Both the position numbers and the translations under genes were made by a program. Of a stretch of 60,000 nucleotides of DNA, positions 1 through 12,400 are shown piece after piece. Source of the stretch: Tubiluchus corallicola (taxonomy: Eukaryota > Priapulida > Priapulimorpha > Priapulimorphida > Tubiluchidae). The DNA lies in NCBI GenBank assembly GCA_030141605.1, contig JAQGDQ010000003.1, forward strand, positions 2,811,501 to 2,871,500, read 5' to 3'. Under the pieces are notes generated by a model. It was given only the letters and a program-made list of their open reading frames with translations, had not been told where the DNA came from and searched no databases. Position 1 is the first letter of the stretch, and every line of letters starts with the position of its first letter.

Positions 1-770
1 TGTAACTTATAGTGGAATTGCAAAATTAGGTCTCAAATTAGGGAGGTCACAATGTGCTGATCACTGTACATTAAACAATAGTTATAGTACCTACATTGTT
101 GTTTACAGATGATTTAAACTGGTGTTAATTTAATGCATGCTGTCACAGTTTCACTGTGTGCATGTTCATAGTGATGTTTCATGCATAAACAAAGGCTGTC
201 ACACGTGCATTGTTAAACAATAGCCATGTACTTTTGTTTATAAACGAAAATCGAAAATGATTCTGTATGAGAGTGCATAAAATATTGAATCCCGCACTCT
301 TTTTTGGTTAACCATACAGATCTAATGGACTGTCTCATAACATGTCTAATAACATATTTCATATGTTACTAATGGGCAGTGCCAAATGACACTGCATTAA
401 CATACGTAGTTAATATTCACTGATTTATTAGTAGTAGTAAAAGATTTATTAATGATATTCTTTAGTAACAAACATCGCCAAGAGCTACTAAGTGCTCAAT
501 CAAGATTTATACCTAAAACTTCACTAGCTCATGATTTACAAGTAGCACTTTAAAAAACTTTCTGCAATTTATTTTCTGCAATAATCCAATTATATGTGGC
601 AAAAGTATTTTTGCTGGAATTATGAATTAGAGGCAATCATTATGTGTACATAGATATTGCTGCTGATTGGTTACATAACTAAGCTATTTTTTATTTTTAT
701 ATGCAAAACTGCTGCGATTAGTATGTAGAAAAACATCTCAACACCTTCATAAGCTATTTCTGTGTTGCAG

Positions 771-2859
771 CCTGGTCGTAGAGCTAATTGGGATGCACAG
801 TTACTGAAAATACCAGCAGTCTCGCCATCTATACTCAACTGTTGTTTAATAAAAGTAGATTATACTGTTAGGGTAAGTTCTGATTTGGTGGTTTACCAGA
901 TATGAGTATTTCTTGAGAATTTGCAGTGTAGTGTAAACTGAGAAATGCCACTTGGTTTGTGAAATTTGTGTGTGTGTAGTTGAAAACATACCGCCTCTTA
1001 TCACAATACACTGTACTGTCCAGTAGAGCCTCTAAGTATATCTAATAAACTTCTGGAGCTTGTTTTCATATGTTGGTTTGTCTCTACGGTTCAAATTAGT
1101 GAAAAATATCCCGCATGCTGAGGTGCAGTTTCTTTGTAAATGCCAAAATTTCGGGTATAATAAATGTTCTAGTATGTAATAACTGTAGAGCATGCTTGCT
1201 AAGTGCTCTCTTATCCACCTATATTTAGATTTGTGTGTTCAGACATGAAAAATATTTGTGTACTTTTTAGCTATAAATAGCACTTGCAACTATAAGTCGA
1301 TTGTGTTACTCTTATACTAAAATGATTTTCAAATGAATGCTGTTTGTTTTACAGATAACGTTGCAGATTCCAGGATCTTACAATCTATCGTTAGATCTAC
1401 CAATAGTAATTGGAACAGTGCCATTTCGTGCTCGACCTCTTCAGTTTCCACCTATTGATATGCAAGCTTTACATGAAGCTTCAGTAACCTACATGACACC
1501 AGCACCAGCATACAGGGAACAAGCAACACCACCACCACCTTTTGATCGTATGTACTACAGTGAAACTTCAAATCAACTGTTATATATATATATGCAATTG
1601 TTAGTCTACTCGTTTTTCAATTATCAAGACTTATTGATCATAGTATTGTTGCTATTTTCTCTGTGCGAAGCTGAAAATCATCCAAATTTCAGGTTTACAG
1701 AAAATATTGCAATTCATAATGATCCTGACTTAATAAATACTGCACTATAATTTCCAGTTTTGAGAATCACAATCATTTGGGCAAAACACATCAAAATTCA
1801 TTTATGGCAGTATGAAACACTGAGCCAGCTAAGATGTAACAGCCAGGCTCAGATGCATTTGTATCCTCGTCAAGGAGAGAAAAGTACTGGGGCAATATCA
1901 CCCAGAAGTACTTTTCTCGTTGGTTACTTGTCAAGTTACATACTAACCAGATGTGATGCTGGTGAGCTTTGGACGAATGCAGTTATTCATGTATCACCTA
2001 GGCCTCTTAATTAAAACAAAATTTTGAATTCAAGTTTTATAAATTGATAAATATTAGAGCAAGTTTTTGCCATATATGTATTCTGATCTTCAGCTCCTCC
2101 CACCTATGCGGAAAGCGTTGAAGGTGCAGTAGACATTCGTGACGAGGATGATGTGGATGGACAGGAGGGAGTCATGGGAGATTTTACGTTTACACCTATG
2201 TACACTTATGTTACAGATTATCAATACCCACCACACCCACCACCTTATTCTGAGGTATGTATTTTGCTGCACTCATCTTTTAATGTTTAATTTGTCAGAC
2301 CGAATATACATTTTGTGGCGGAAAGAATTTGATGTTTTCTCCTGAAAATTCAATCGCGTTGTTTTGCAATAATTTGGAGAGGCATCCCAAAGGTTTACCC
2401 ATCTAAGTCTTTTCCAGAAAATATTTTTCTTAAAAAAACTGTTTCACAGAAAAAACATTTCGCTGAAAGATTTTTTAACAGAAAAATTACGATTACATTT
2501 TTAGTTGCTAAGTCAGTTATTATAGTAAGATAAACCCTTCGGTTTCTTTCTTTCTGTTTGCTCTTATTTTGTTTTGGAAAAATATGTTGTTTCGAAACTT
2601 CATTGCCACAATTTCGAGTAATTTGTACAATGAAGTTGCTTTCTTAAAATGTCATCATCAGTTTCATTATCATGTATCATGTATAAATGAGATCATTTCT
2701 CAAATGAAGAAGTTTCTTTTACAACGTACTCTGATTTCCATGTAATTCCACCTATTGCTTTTGCTTGGGAAGTGTAGCAGTGTTTCAGATTTAAATTCGT
2801 ACGACTAAGTATCACTAATTTTTCTTTTGTAGATTGACCCATTTGCGAATGCCGTGTGA
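771..2859 (+). CDS. Arrestin-domain-containing protein (ARRDC family), 3' part: last four coding exons
   Basis: Coding exons read at 771-872, 1355-1547, 2094-2254 and 2833-2859 (stop TGA). All have GT-AG borders and the phases join, giving the last 160 residues. The first exon encodes the end of the arrestin C domain (NWDAQLLKIPAVSPSILNCC). The second continues it (NLSLDLPIVIGTVPF), a hallmark segment of alpha-arrestins. The third carries two PPxY motifs (PPTY at its start, PPPYSE at its end), known in this family to bind WW domains of Nedd4-type ubiquitin ligases. The last exon adds IDPFANAV. Family role: membrane-trafficking adaptor that recruits ubiquitin ligases to cargo at the plasma membrane and endosomes. 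The N-terminal arrestin domain lies left of the window. Which ARRDC paralogue it is cannot be decided; the tail resembles the ARRDC2/3/4 type. The family assignment is firm. Confidence 0.9.
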
Positions 2860-3098
2860 CACTTCTCTTCGTAGGTGATTTAGAGTATACTTGTGTGAAT
2901 TATCTAGTCATTAACTTATAAGCAAATATTACTTGTTATGATCACTGATAAATTTTGCACAGACATCAATGTTACCATTACAGCGTGCTAGCAGGGGTGC
3001 CAGTGACTGGAACTGTCATCTAGTGTATGCATAATGGCATTGAAGCCATCGTTAAGGCAATGTGCAAGTGCATTGATTCGCAATTCTTTCTAATCATG

Positions 3099-3104
3099 AA
3101 TAAA
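3099..3104 (+). promoter_or_regulatory. Candidate polyadenylation signal of the ARRDC gene
   Basis: An AATAAA lies about 240 bases after the ARRDC stop codon and is followed by a T-rich stretch. A second AATAAA occurs at 3215-3220. Either could end the transcript; the choice is an inference from position only. Confidence 0.35.
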
Positions 3105-4855
3105 GCTTTTTGTATAGCAAAAATGCAATATAAATGCAAGTTAAACAAAGAAATCATAGAGATCTGCAGAAATAGCCATTTCAAGATGTTCAACAAGTTA
3201 AAACTGATGTGTGCAATAAACTTGGAGGAAATGGAAAATAGAGGATACAAGCAATTTTATATATTGATATCCTTGTCATCTGCATTTGGCAATTTGTAAA
3301 TTTGTAGCTTTGTTACAGTGTCTACAATAGTGCCCTCCTTTTTTGTACTTGTTCTGCTGATTATTTTTACACATTACAACTACATTTTCTACAATAATTG
3401 CTCATGTTTATAAGTTTCTTATTTACCTAAGTATATTTTTTAATGCCACTACATATGTACAAGTAAATTTTGATGTATTGAATAGCTAGTGTTGTTATCC
3501 AGTCATCCAAAATTGCAAACAGTATGCTATTTTGGGTGTACTATTTTGTAAGTGAAGTCAAACAGGTCATCATTTTGGGTGTCATAAAAAGCTGTGCACG
3601 ATTTCTAAAAGGAGCAGTTTATAAATATGTAAAACTGTTATTTCTATAATTGTTACAATAACGATGTAATGGATGATGCACCCCACAAGCTTCTGTTGAC
3701 AGCTTGTGCAAAATCATAATATCTACCGCATTTAACAGGTGCTTTAGAAAATATTTAATTTGGTGTGCTACGCATAGGCTTATTGTTACTGTCTTCAATA
3801 GTTTCTAAGTTTTTAATAGAGAAGTATTTTTATAGAATATTTTATGTGATAGTATTTTGCCTGTAAAACTATTTCATTGGTTGTGCAGTAAATCATTATC
3901 GTTGCTAGTATTTATTGCACATATTTAGTGAAAAGTAGAATGAGACAGAACAGTAAATGTAAAATGGCAGGAAACTGAAACGCAATGCAATTATCTATTC
4001 TGTAATTGTCAAAGAAAGAACAGTTATATCATATTACTATTATTGATGTCAAGTAGATAATGCATAACCAGTTGTTAATGCTGCCATTTTGAATTTGTTG
4101 TATTGAGATATCCTATCAGGTATCAAGTATTGTGGTACAATAGTCTGTATCTACCTCCTTTGATTTGTTTTTTTTAAACCCAGGCGCTCTTGATAGAACC
4201 AAAAATTTAAGAAATGTTTTCAAAAACTGACAGGTAAACAGTTTCTCGTTTTGATACATGGCATTCAAATCTGGTTGATTGCTTGCTACATATTAGATAT
4301 TTTATGGAATCTCTACTTGTGCGGCTATTAGCATACATTTTCAGTATCTCACTTTAGCTGCTCCGCATTGGACGCGGCTTACAGGACATGCTGTGGTAGT
4401 TACTACAATTTCTACCTATAGTACTACTAGTCAATACCTAGAACAGTATTAGAAAATAGCCTGTTCAATTTCATAGCTTATAATACTTAGAAATGTATGT
4501 AAAAAGTGTTATATAAAAAAGAAACGTGTAAAATTCTCAAAACTCCAAATATTACCCCAAACTGTCGTACTAGTGCAAATGGTATAATGTAGTTTGCATG
4601 TGATTTCATTTTTGCCATGTTAGACTACCAAGTTTTACTTATTTTGTGAGTTCTTAGTGGGGAGCAAATGATTTTTTAAAGATTGTTGAAACTGTCTATA
4701 TATGTGCTGTTGTCTGTATACATAATATAAATTGTATTTAACATTAACACGTTTTTCTGGTTTAACTGCATCTAGTTATTTATGCCAGTTCAGTGCATTA
4801 CAACTCACCACGTACGGAAAAAATTTATTGTCATACAGTACAACACATTGTTTCA

Positions 4856-5103
4856 TCAATTACCAAACAAACATGATGTGGTGCATTCATTAGAGATACC
4901 AGTATAAGTATGTTGAAAATTGAAAATAGCAAACATGATGTGTACATTCATTAGAAATACCAGTACACGTATGTTGATGCTCAATTACCAAACATCATGT
5001 GGGACATTCATTAGAGATACCAGTAAATGTATGTTGAAACTCAATTACCAAACATGATGTGGTACATTCATTAGAGATACCAGTACATGTATGTTGAAAC
5101 TTC
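4856..5103. repeat. Four-copy minisatellite, 60-bp unit
   Basis: Four tandem units start near 4856, 4921, 4981 and 5041. Each holds a version of CAAACATGATGTGG, then CATTCATTAGAGATACCAGT, then GTATGTTGAAA. Units 2-4 are exactly 60 bases apart and unit 1 is slightly longer. Units 3 and 4 are the most alike. The ORF read across it on the minus strand is a by-product of the repeat. Confidence 0.9.
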
Positions 5104-6221
5104 AACAGATACAGTAAACTTAAACTTAGTTTAACTTGTGTACAAGCAGGTAACATGATCATCACACGAAATTTTAGTACACAGTTGTGCAATTCAAGGT
5201 ACGACTTCACATGCACGTAATCCTTGATGCATATACAACAGTTTCTACTGTTAAAAATGTTTCCATACATAAGTAATGCATAATACCTATTCATTCAAAC
5301 ACGAATGCTGTCGTCTGAATATGCATCACACAGCAATATACAGTGGAGAAGCTGCTGTTGCCTAGGTGATTTATTCTGATGTGAATAGAAGTCTATACTA
5401 TTAGAATAGTATAAATTATAAATTTAATCGTCTATGATGTTGATTATTTAAATGTTTGAACTATTATACAATATGAACTAAATTAAAAACAATCATTGTC
5501 CTGTTTCACCTTGCTGACAACAATCTATTAATTATTTAATGGTCGTTTTCGTAAACAAAGAAAAGGAAGGAGTTTACAATTCCCCACACAATTTAGAAGC
5601 CCAAACCTAACTGTAACCCTAACCCTAATCCACTTCAAAAACTAATTTCTTGTGTGTAGGCAATTGTATACTTTAGCAAAAAATAAAAGTATCCTCCTTT
5701 GCGCTGAATTAATGAAATACAGAGTATTCATACTATTTTCTAAAGCAGCAACCAAAAATGGCACAAAAGCAGCTTGAGGATAGTTGATAGGCATAGCATT
5801 CATGAGCATGTGTAAACAGTTGATAAGCATCATGCATACACACACACACGTATGCTTGCTATTATAAAACCTTTTTTAATGATATCCCAATTTAGTGTTG
5901 TGTTTTAGCAGCAGTTCATTTCAACAGCAAATTTTGGGCTTTACGAACTAAACTCTTTTTTTTTCTTAACTGCTTGTAACTGGCTACAATAGTGATTTAA
6001 TGGTGATTAGCACAATAACCTATCATCATATTTTACTGGGAAAGCATTACATGATAAGTGGAAACTTTTTTGCATAAAATAACAGAATCTGACATTTTAG
6101 TATTATTGCATTTAAATACAATAACTGATTAAAAACTGTTACTGATTCTCATAAATTTAAGGCTAAGAAATGTAAGAAAGATATTTTACTCTAATACATA
6201 ATACCTCTATTTTCAGGATAA

Positions 6222-6227
6222 TTTATT
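6222..6227 (-). promoter_or_regulatory. Candidate polyadenylation signal of PTCD2
   Basis: TTTATT on the plus strand reads AATAAA on the minus strand, about 190 bases after the PTCD2 stop codon. This is a normal position for a 3' UTR signal. The call rests on motif and position only. Confidence 0.45.
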
Positions 6228-6415
6228 GTATGTATTGAATAAGAAACTTCTTTAAACAATTGTGACATATGATTCAATTCACAAGACTGCTGTCAAATTA
6301 ATCAGAAAATTTGCTCTAACAGTTGACTGGCAAGTACTTCAGTGCATGTTTACAGAATATGTATGCATGCATTAAATTAACCAAATCTGGATGAACAAAA
6401 CCTTAATGAGTACAC

Positions 6416-9400
6416 TCATATATCATATTTTTCCTGCACTTGAAGACGTTCTGTTAAGTAACGTTTTCGCTGATTATACGGTCCTCTACTACTGTACATG
6501 CTACCCTGACCAATTCTCCCCGTACCAAATGCGTTCCTAAAGCCTGTCATTGGTCGCTCAACAATCATCTGACACAACACTTCGTCCAGTTCCATTTTTG
6601 ACAAGTGATTACCTGTTTAAAAAGTTCTGAATTGAATGCTAACCTGAAAACCATTATGTTTATAAAACCAAAAGTGGCCCAAAAATTATGAGTCATCAAA
6701 AGAAAATCTGTATAAAAATGGTAGAAATATGCAACATACTAAAGCTAGACTCAAAGGGCTGGCTTTTATATCATGTTGAGCTTGAACAGCACATTTAGTA
6801 TTTAACCAACATCCTATAACAGATTCACTATTTGTCAAGTAACTAATACAGTTGGTTCAGTCTCACTAAAAAACCAGTAAAGTAAATTTCATATATCTAA
6901 TAATCAGTAAAATGAGTTTAGTAGGTATTTGTCAAATAACCAGTATACAGTAATCGCCGCTTAATAGACTCACTTTGGGACCGACGTGTTTTGACCCAAT
7001 TAACCGATAGGTGTAGTATTACTGCTATAAAAGTATGAGTCATCAGCTTGCTATGTACTGCAAAGGCTTTTAATCAATTTTAGAAACAGTAATGCCTAAA
7101 TTCCTTTGTGCAGTTAAAACTTAGAAAAAATATTTTAAAATATTAATTTATATAAGGGAATTAACAATAAATTAACTGTTAGACCTTTACACTTATGCTC
7201 CATTTTTCAAACTTCTTAACTCTATGCCCTTATTTGCTAAACGATGTTTACTCTTCTGTAAGTCACAAGTTACTGATGTAAGTCACAAGGAATACTGGCT
7301 GATTACTGTACCTGCATCTTTGACTATTAACTCATTAAGCCTGAAAGCGTGATTTGCAACTAGAGCATCAAAAGGAAACCGCTAGGCAAGTGATTAAATG
7401 TTTAGCTTCCAGAAATTCTTTGTGTAACGAGGTTAACTGCAGTGGGAGAGCGGGTAACAGACTCAAAGCAAAACCGCTACGCTACAAACCTGTTTACAAA
7501 CAAAACGGTACTTAACATAATTGTTTCTACACATATAATGCACAATAGGGAAGTAAAGATGACATAAAAGTAGGAAATTCTGTTTGGGCACATAGAAATG
7601 TCTCATTTTAAGTACGTGAAGGAAAAATATTGAGTCAATTAAGTGAAGCTATTTGAGTCAATTACCAATAGTTTTCATGTATATTTAAATGGAAGCGGCC
7701 CGTCCCAAGCGGTTTTGAGTCAATTAAGCGTGAGTCTATTAAGCGGCGACTACTGTAGTTGGTTCAAATTTTATTGACTCAGTATTTCTCAAATAACCAG
7801 TACAGCAGATTCAGCATTTGTTCAGTAACCAGTACAGTCCTTTACCAAAAGTCAGTAAATCAAGTTTAGTGTTCATCCAATAGTAAGCACAGTGGGTAAG
7901 TACTTGTCCAATAACTAATACAGTAGGTTCAGCATTTGCTAAATACCAAATGCATTTGGCTCAATATTGTCATCCAATAATTAGATGACAATGTTAAAGA
8001 CCAAAAATTGTTGTACAGGTGAATAGTTCTTATCAACCACAATTAGCCCCTTTCATACATGATGGCTTTGGTGTGACAGTATATTAAATAGTATCAGTGT
8101 GGGAGTTTGCCTAAGTTAAGTATTAAATGCAGAAATCTTGCATACTAAGGACGCTTTGTTAAACTCACAACCCTCAACAACTGCGGATCAACGTGAGCTG
8201 ACAAACTTTACTGGATGCTTACCTGCTTCCAGGTCACGAACAAGACGATCAAAATCATCTTTTTGTTGCTGATTTCCTAATCTGTCCAATGCATTTCTAA
8301 CCTTGATCAGCTGCAAATACATAAACAATTGTGAGATTTTGCGACTGTTGGCAGTCATTTGAAAAACAGAAAAATGACAGTTTTTGCAAAAACATATTAA
8401 AGTTACAGTGACATTGAAACACACAAACAGTGTTGATGTTTTTAATGAACCCTCCATATTATATGATCTGTTGTTTACCACCTGTCCACCTCTGCAGCAG
8501 ACTATAAGACCTAGTTAACGTTATAGTGAAACACAGTGTTAACGTAGAGCTGCCCATGCAAAATAATCCAAAGCTTAGGATGGCAACTCAACTGTGAAAA
8601 TCAGTAAAGCTTGGCTCATGTAAATGGAATTTTCTACGAGTTTCATCACTTATATTTATAACTTATTTTTTCATCAAACATAAAAAACAAGTATTTCTTG
8701 TAATGGTAATGTAGTAGTGGTAAATGTTAATTATATTTTGTGGTAACTATTTTTTGCAACACAGTGTATATTTTCTTAAATTACAAACTTCAAACATGGG
8801 TCTTCATCTTGATTTCTAGTGTCGTGAATTTTCTTTTAAAAGTTTTATATTAATGATGTACTACACGAAAAATAACAACTCGAGATTCCCTAGTCAGTGA
8901 CTGCATTTTTAGAACAGACATTGGTATCTTTCATGCCAAGTATGCAAGTTTATCATGCTCTCACAACGAATGGCATGCCCATAGTCAATATCAACATCTC
9001 TACTAACAATAATAACAGATAATGCTCTAACAAATACGAGGTAATTTAACAAGTTAATCAATATGCCAAACCGCTTATATAACCTACATAAAAACAAAAA
9101 TTAATATTCCTATACCAGTAGCCAAAACTGCCAAAAAAGTTGCACTTACTGTAGACTCAAAAACCTCTTCTTTTTTTACACTTAATTCTGGAGCATCTCT
9201 TTCCAACAAGTAACGAAGCATTGGAAAGACATCTTCGACACGATCCAAATCTGCAAGTGCCATCATCTTGAACAACAAAACAGATCAAATCTTGTCAAAC
9301 ATTATGTTGATAGTGTACTAAAATCATATTAGTGAGTATGAGGCACTGACTCAGAATATAATGGTGTCCTATTCAAAATAGTGAAAAACGGGTATTCCAT

Positions 9401-12400
9401 GGCCCTAAGAAATAGGTGCAACTTACCATCATGCATAAAACCACCTTTTTCAGACTTGATTAATCTTTTTACATAGTGGAAGGTTATTACTGTTGAATGT
9501 AGCTTCATATAATTATCCAATATTCCAATCATGACACAGCTACTGAACAGTGTAGCATACAATGCTATGAAATTCCAATCGTGTCATTACCAGATTCAGT
9601 GGTTAAACATTTGTTCAAGTGTCTGCCTAAATATCAGTACTACCCAAAGCAGATGTACTTGTTCATTCAATTAATGCAAAAAAAAATCATCAGAATCAAA
9701 ATATATTAAAAAACATCACTCTTCACAACAATTGACAGCTAATTAACTAAAGGACAAGGAAGACCAGGATTTGAACCTAAAACCTACTTCAACCTAGTAA
9801 CTTCATGTCGCATACTCTAACAAATGAGCTATCAGCCAAGTAGAGTAGAGTAAAGTAGAATAGGTCTGATATCTTATCCTAGGAGTATAGTCGGTCAGTC
9901 AGACCCACCTATATGATATTAGTGATATGTTAAAATGTCTGAATACATTCAACACAACATACACAATTGCACATTTTAACATAACAGGCAGTATAACATC
10001 ATTATAGCAAACACGGTTTGTTGTGTAAACACCAGTAATGAAAACTCTGTATTTATAAGCTTTTACTGCATACTTTGCCAGGCGTCCCTCAGCGGCTTAG
10101 CACCCAGCTGTTTTACCTATACACATACACTGGCAGAGCACTAATGAGATGTTTCATTGAGTGATGAATTCTATTGCAATTACTTAGCTGCAAAAACTTT
10201 TTATGCAAGGGACGTACAGAAATTTTGAGTGAACAAAATTGGCCGACTTTTTTGAATCTCATTGATTTTACTGAACACAACACGAACAAGTAAAATTACA
10301 GATGAACAAGTACATGCAACTTAATATGAAACGTTCGTCAATTTTTAATTTATTGAAGACATATTTCATTGAATTTTATTTTACTATAGTGTAAAGAAGT
10401 CGATACTTGACAGCATCTTCTAAAAGTACTTTTATATCCTCTATGAAGCCACACATTGTACATCATTTATACACTTTTATTATTAATACGTTTTTGACCA
10501 TCTAGGAGTCATACACATGATTAGCTCCGTATGCTTATAAAGTATACCTTTTTTGTACTTTTTTGTAGGTCCCTAGTAGGTTTGCTATAATGAAGTTGTA
10601 CTATACAACTGGGAAGATAGTAGGCTAATGCCATACGGTGTCTTTTAAAGTTATACAAAGTAAGTAATTTTTTCTAAGAACGAAACTACCCACCTTCAGA
10701 TTCCGTACAGTAATGTAGTTTTGATCTCTCATTGTAGATAAAATTGCAAGAGCAGCAGCTGGGACATTCTGCAAACAATAATTATATTATATAAGAGTAA
10801 TTTACAACATCAGGTGGTCTTTGTAAATGTAGTACATTGGAGATAGCTTTAAATTAGCATCACAACCCAGAAACCATATAACCACACATAGACTCGAAAT
10901 ATGACTTTCTCTTTTGATATTAAGTCTAGATATTGCTTATGGTAATTTTTACATAAGCTTTAAACCCTGTAATTGTATAACATTATCTTAGAAATTATAT
11001 TTCATTTCGTAAATTTTACTTTGCAAATATTTTGTTTTCTATATTTCATCAATTATAAAATTAAACGGTTTTGTTCAAGTTACACTTTTATATTTTGGTT
11101 GTTTGTGTTGATCTAAAAGCTTGTGCTGAGCTTATGGAGATCTTAAAGCTTTACAGTCAACAGCACTGAAGATAAGTCCCCCTGCCATTGAAACTTGACT
11201 TTAACATTAACATACATGCTGCATGAAATTTTAACTATTTGAACTATATTTAACTATTTTAGCCAAAATTTTGCACAATACTTGCAGGGACAGATTTAAG
11301 TCTACCACAGCACCTTTTTGACTTGCTGGTAACAACATTTAATAAGTTGCTGACACACTTTTGATACTTCACAATGCAAAATCCAGTGTGATTTTCTTGA
11401 CAAGTTCAGTATTGTCCAGCCTGAATCAAATGGTGATGGTAAAATTTAGTGCAGGGATCAATCCCTGGTCCCATCATTTCTGTTTGATGTGCAATCCATT
11501 CAGTGTGTCCCAACATTGAAACCAATGACACTCTTTTCCTTGTGGAAAAATCTTTACATGCTTCGTCAACTGTCACAGTCATGCGTGTGTAGGCTTTGTC
11601 ACAGAAGAGTGTTGCAAAAGATTCAAGCATATATATGAGGTAAGTCAGCTGCTTAGCTCTAGGTGTAATGCTTAGAGACACCAAATTCTTCTGTTACCTC
11701 TTTAAACACTTACCACATAGACCACGCTATCTTTTTCCTCTCCTGACAAAATCTGAAATCTGGTCACAACCAGTAAGAACTGAAAGAACTGAAGTTTCTC
11801 AGGGCCTACAACATTTGCAATATTATGAAAAGTTTCGTACCTAAGGTATCAGCCTATTCCAGACATTAAGCAGAGTGTAGCAATGTACCCAATGCATTAC
11901 CCAACCCAAGTGCAGTTTTTATTCAAGGAACCATACCAGTGGTCACACATAGCCTTGCTACATTGCGACAGTACGTGCGTGTTAGTTGACAAAATTGTTC
12001 ATAGTTCTTAAAAGATATCCCTTATGAGCTGGCAACAGCCATCTTTTCGACCATCTTGAATGCTATGGCCATATTAAATAATTTTCGATTGGCTCTATCA
12101 ACCGGATGGGTTTTAGCATTGTTCAAAGTTCCATGCTTTTAAGGCAAAATGAGCAATACTGCCAATTTTTGTGCCATTTGCAGTCATCACAGCAGCCATC
12201 TTGAAATAGGGTGATACTATTGGGGCATTTAGTCATCAGATATGGATTCCTTGACCTTAGCCTATATTTAGACACCAAAATCATAGTCTTGTCTGCTCTG
12301 ATGAAAGATATATCCTTACAGGCTAGCAACACTATACTGACGGCCATATTTGATGAATTTTAATGGGCTTAATAACCAAAATTAATCACTTTAATTGTTC

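Larger units (their letters stand above)
2860..6415. other. Convergent intergenic region between ARRDC and PTCD2
   Basis: About 3.5 kb between two convergent stop codons. It should hold both 3' UTRs. Apart from the polyadenylation candidates, a 60-bp minisatellite at 4856-5103 and a short telomere-like run near 5611-5632 (about two and a half CCCTAA units), I see nothing gene-like. Short ORFs here, for example at 3027-3299, look like chance. Confidence 0.6.

Noticed and set aside
3027-3299. 90-codon ORF downstream of ARRDC
   Set aside because: It lies in the likely 3' UTR, overlaps candidate polyadenylation signals, and has an equally open ORF on the opposite strand.
5611-5632. Telomere-like CCCTAA run as a chromosome end or fusion point
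   Set aside because: Only about two and a half units, embedded in ordinary intergenic sequence.
8188-8481. Minus-strand ORF as a small gene
   Set aside because: Only 8223-8310 is coding (PTCD2 exon 9). The rest is intron on either side.
9752-9840. Functional tRNA gene on the minus strand
   Set aside because: The acceptor strands do not pair and the anticodon arm is not credible, so it is listed only as a relic.
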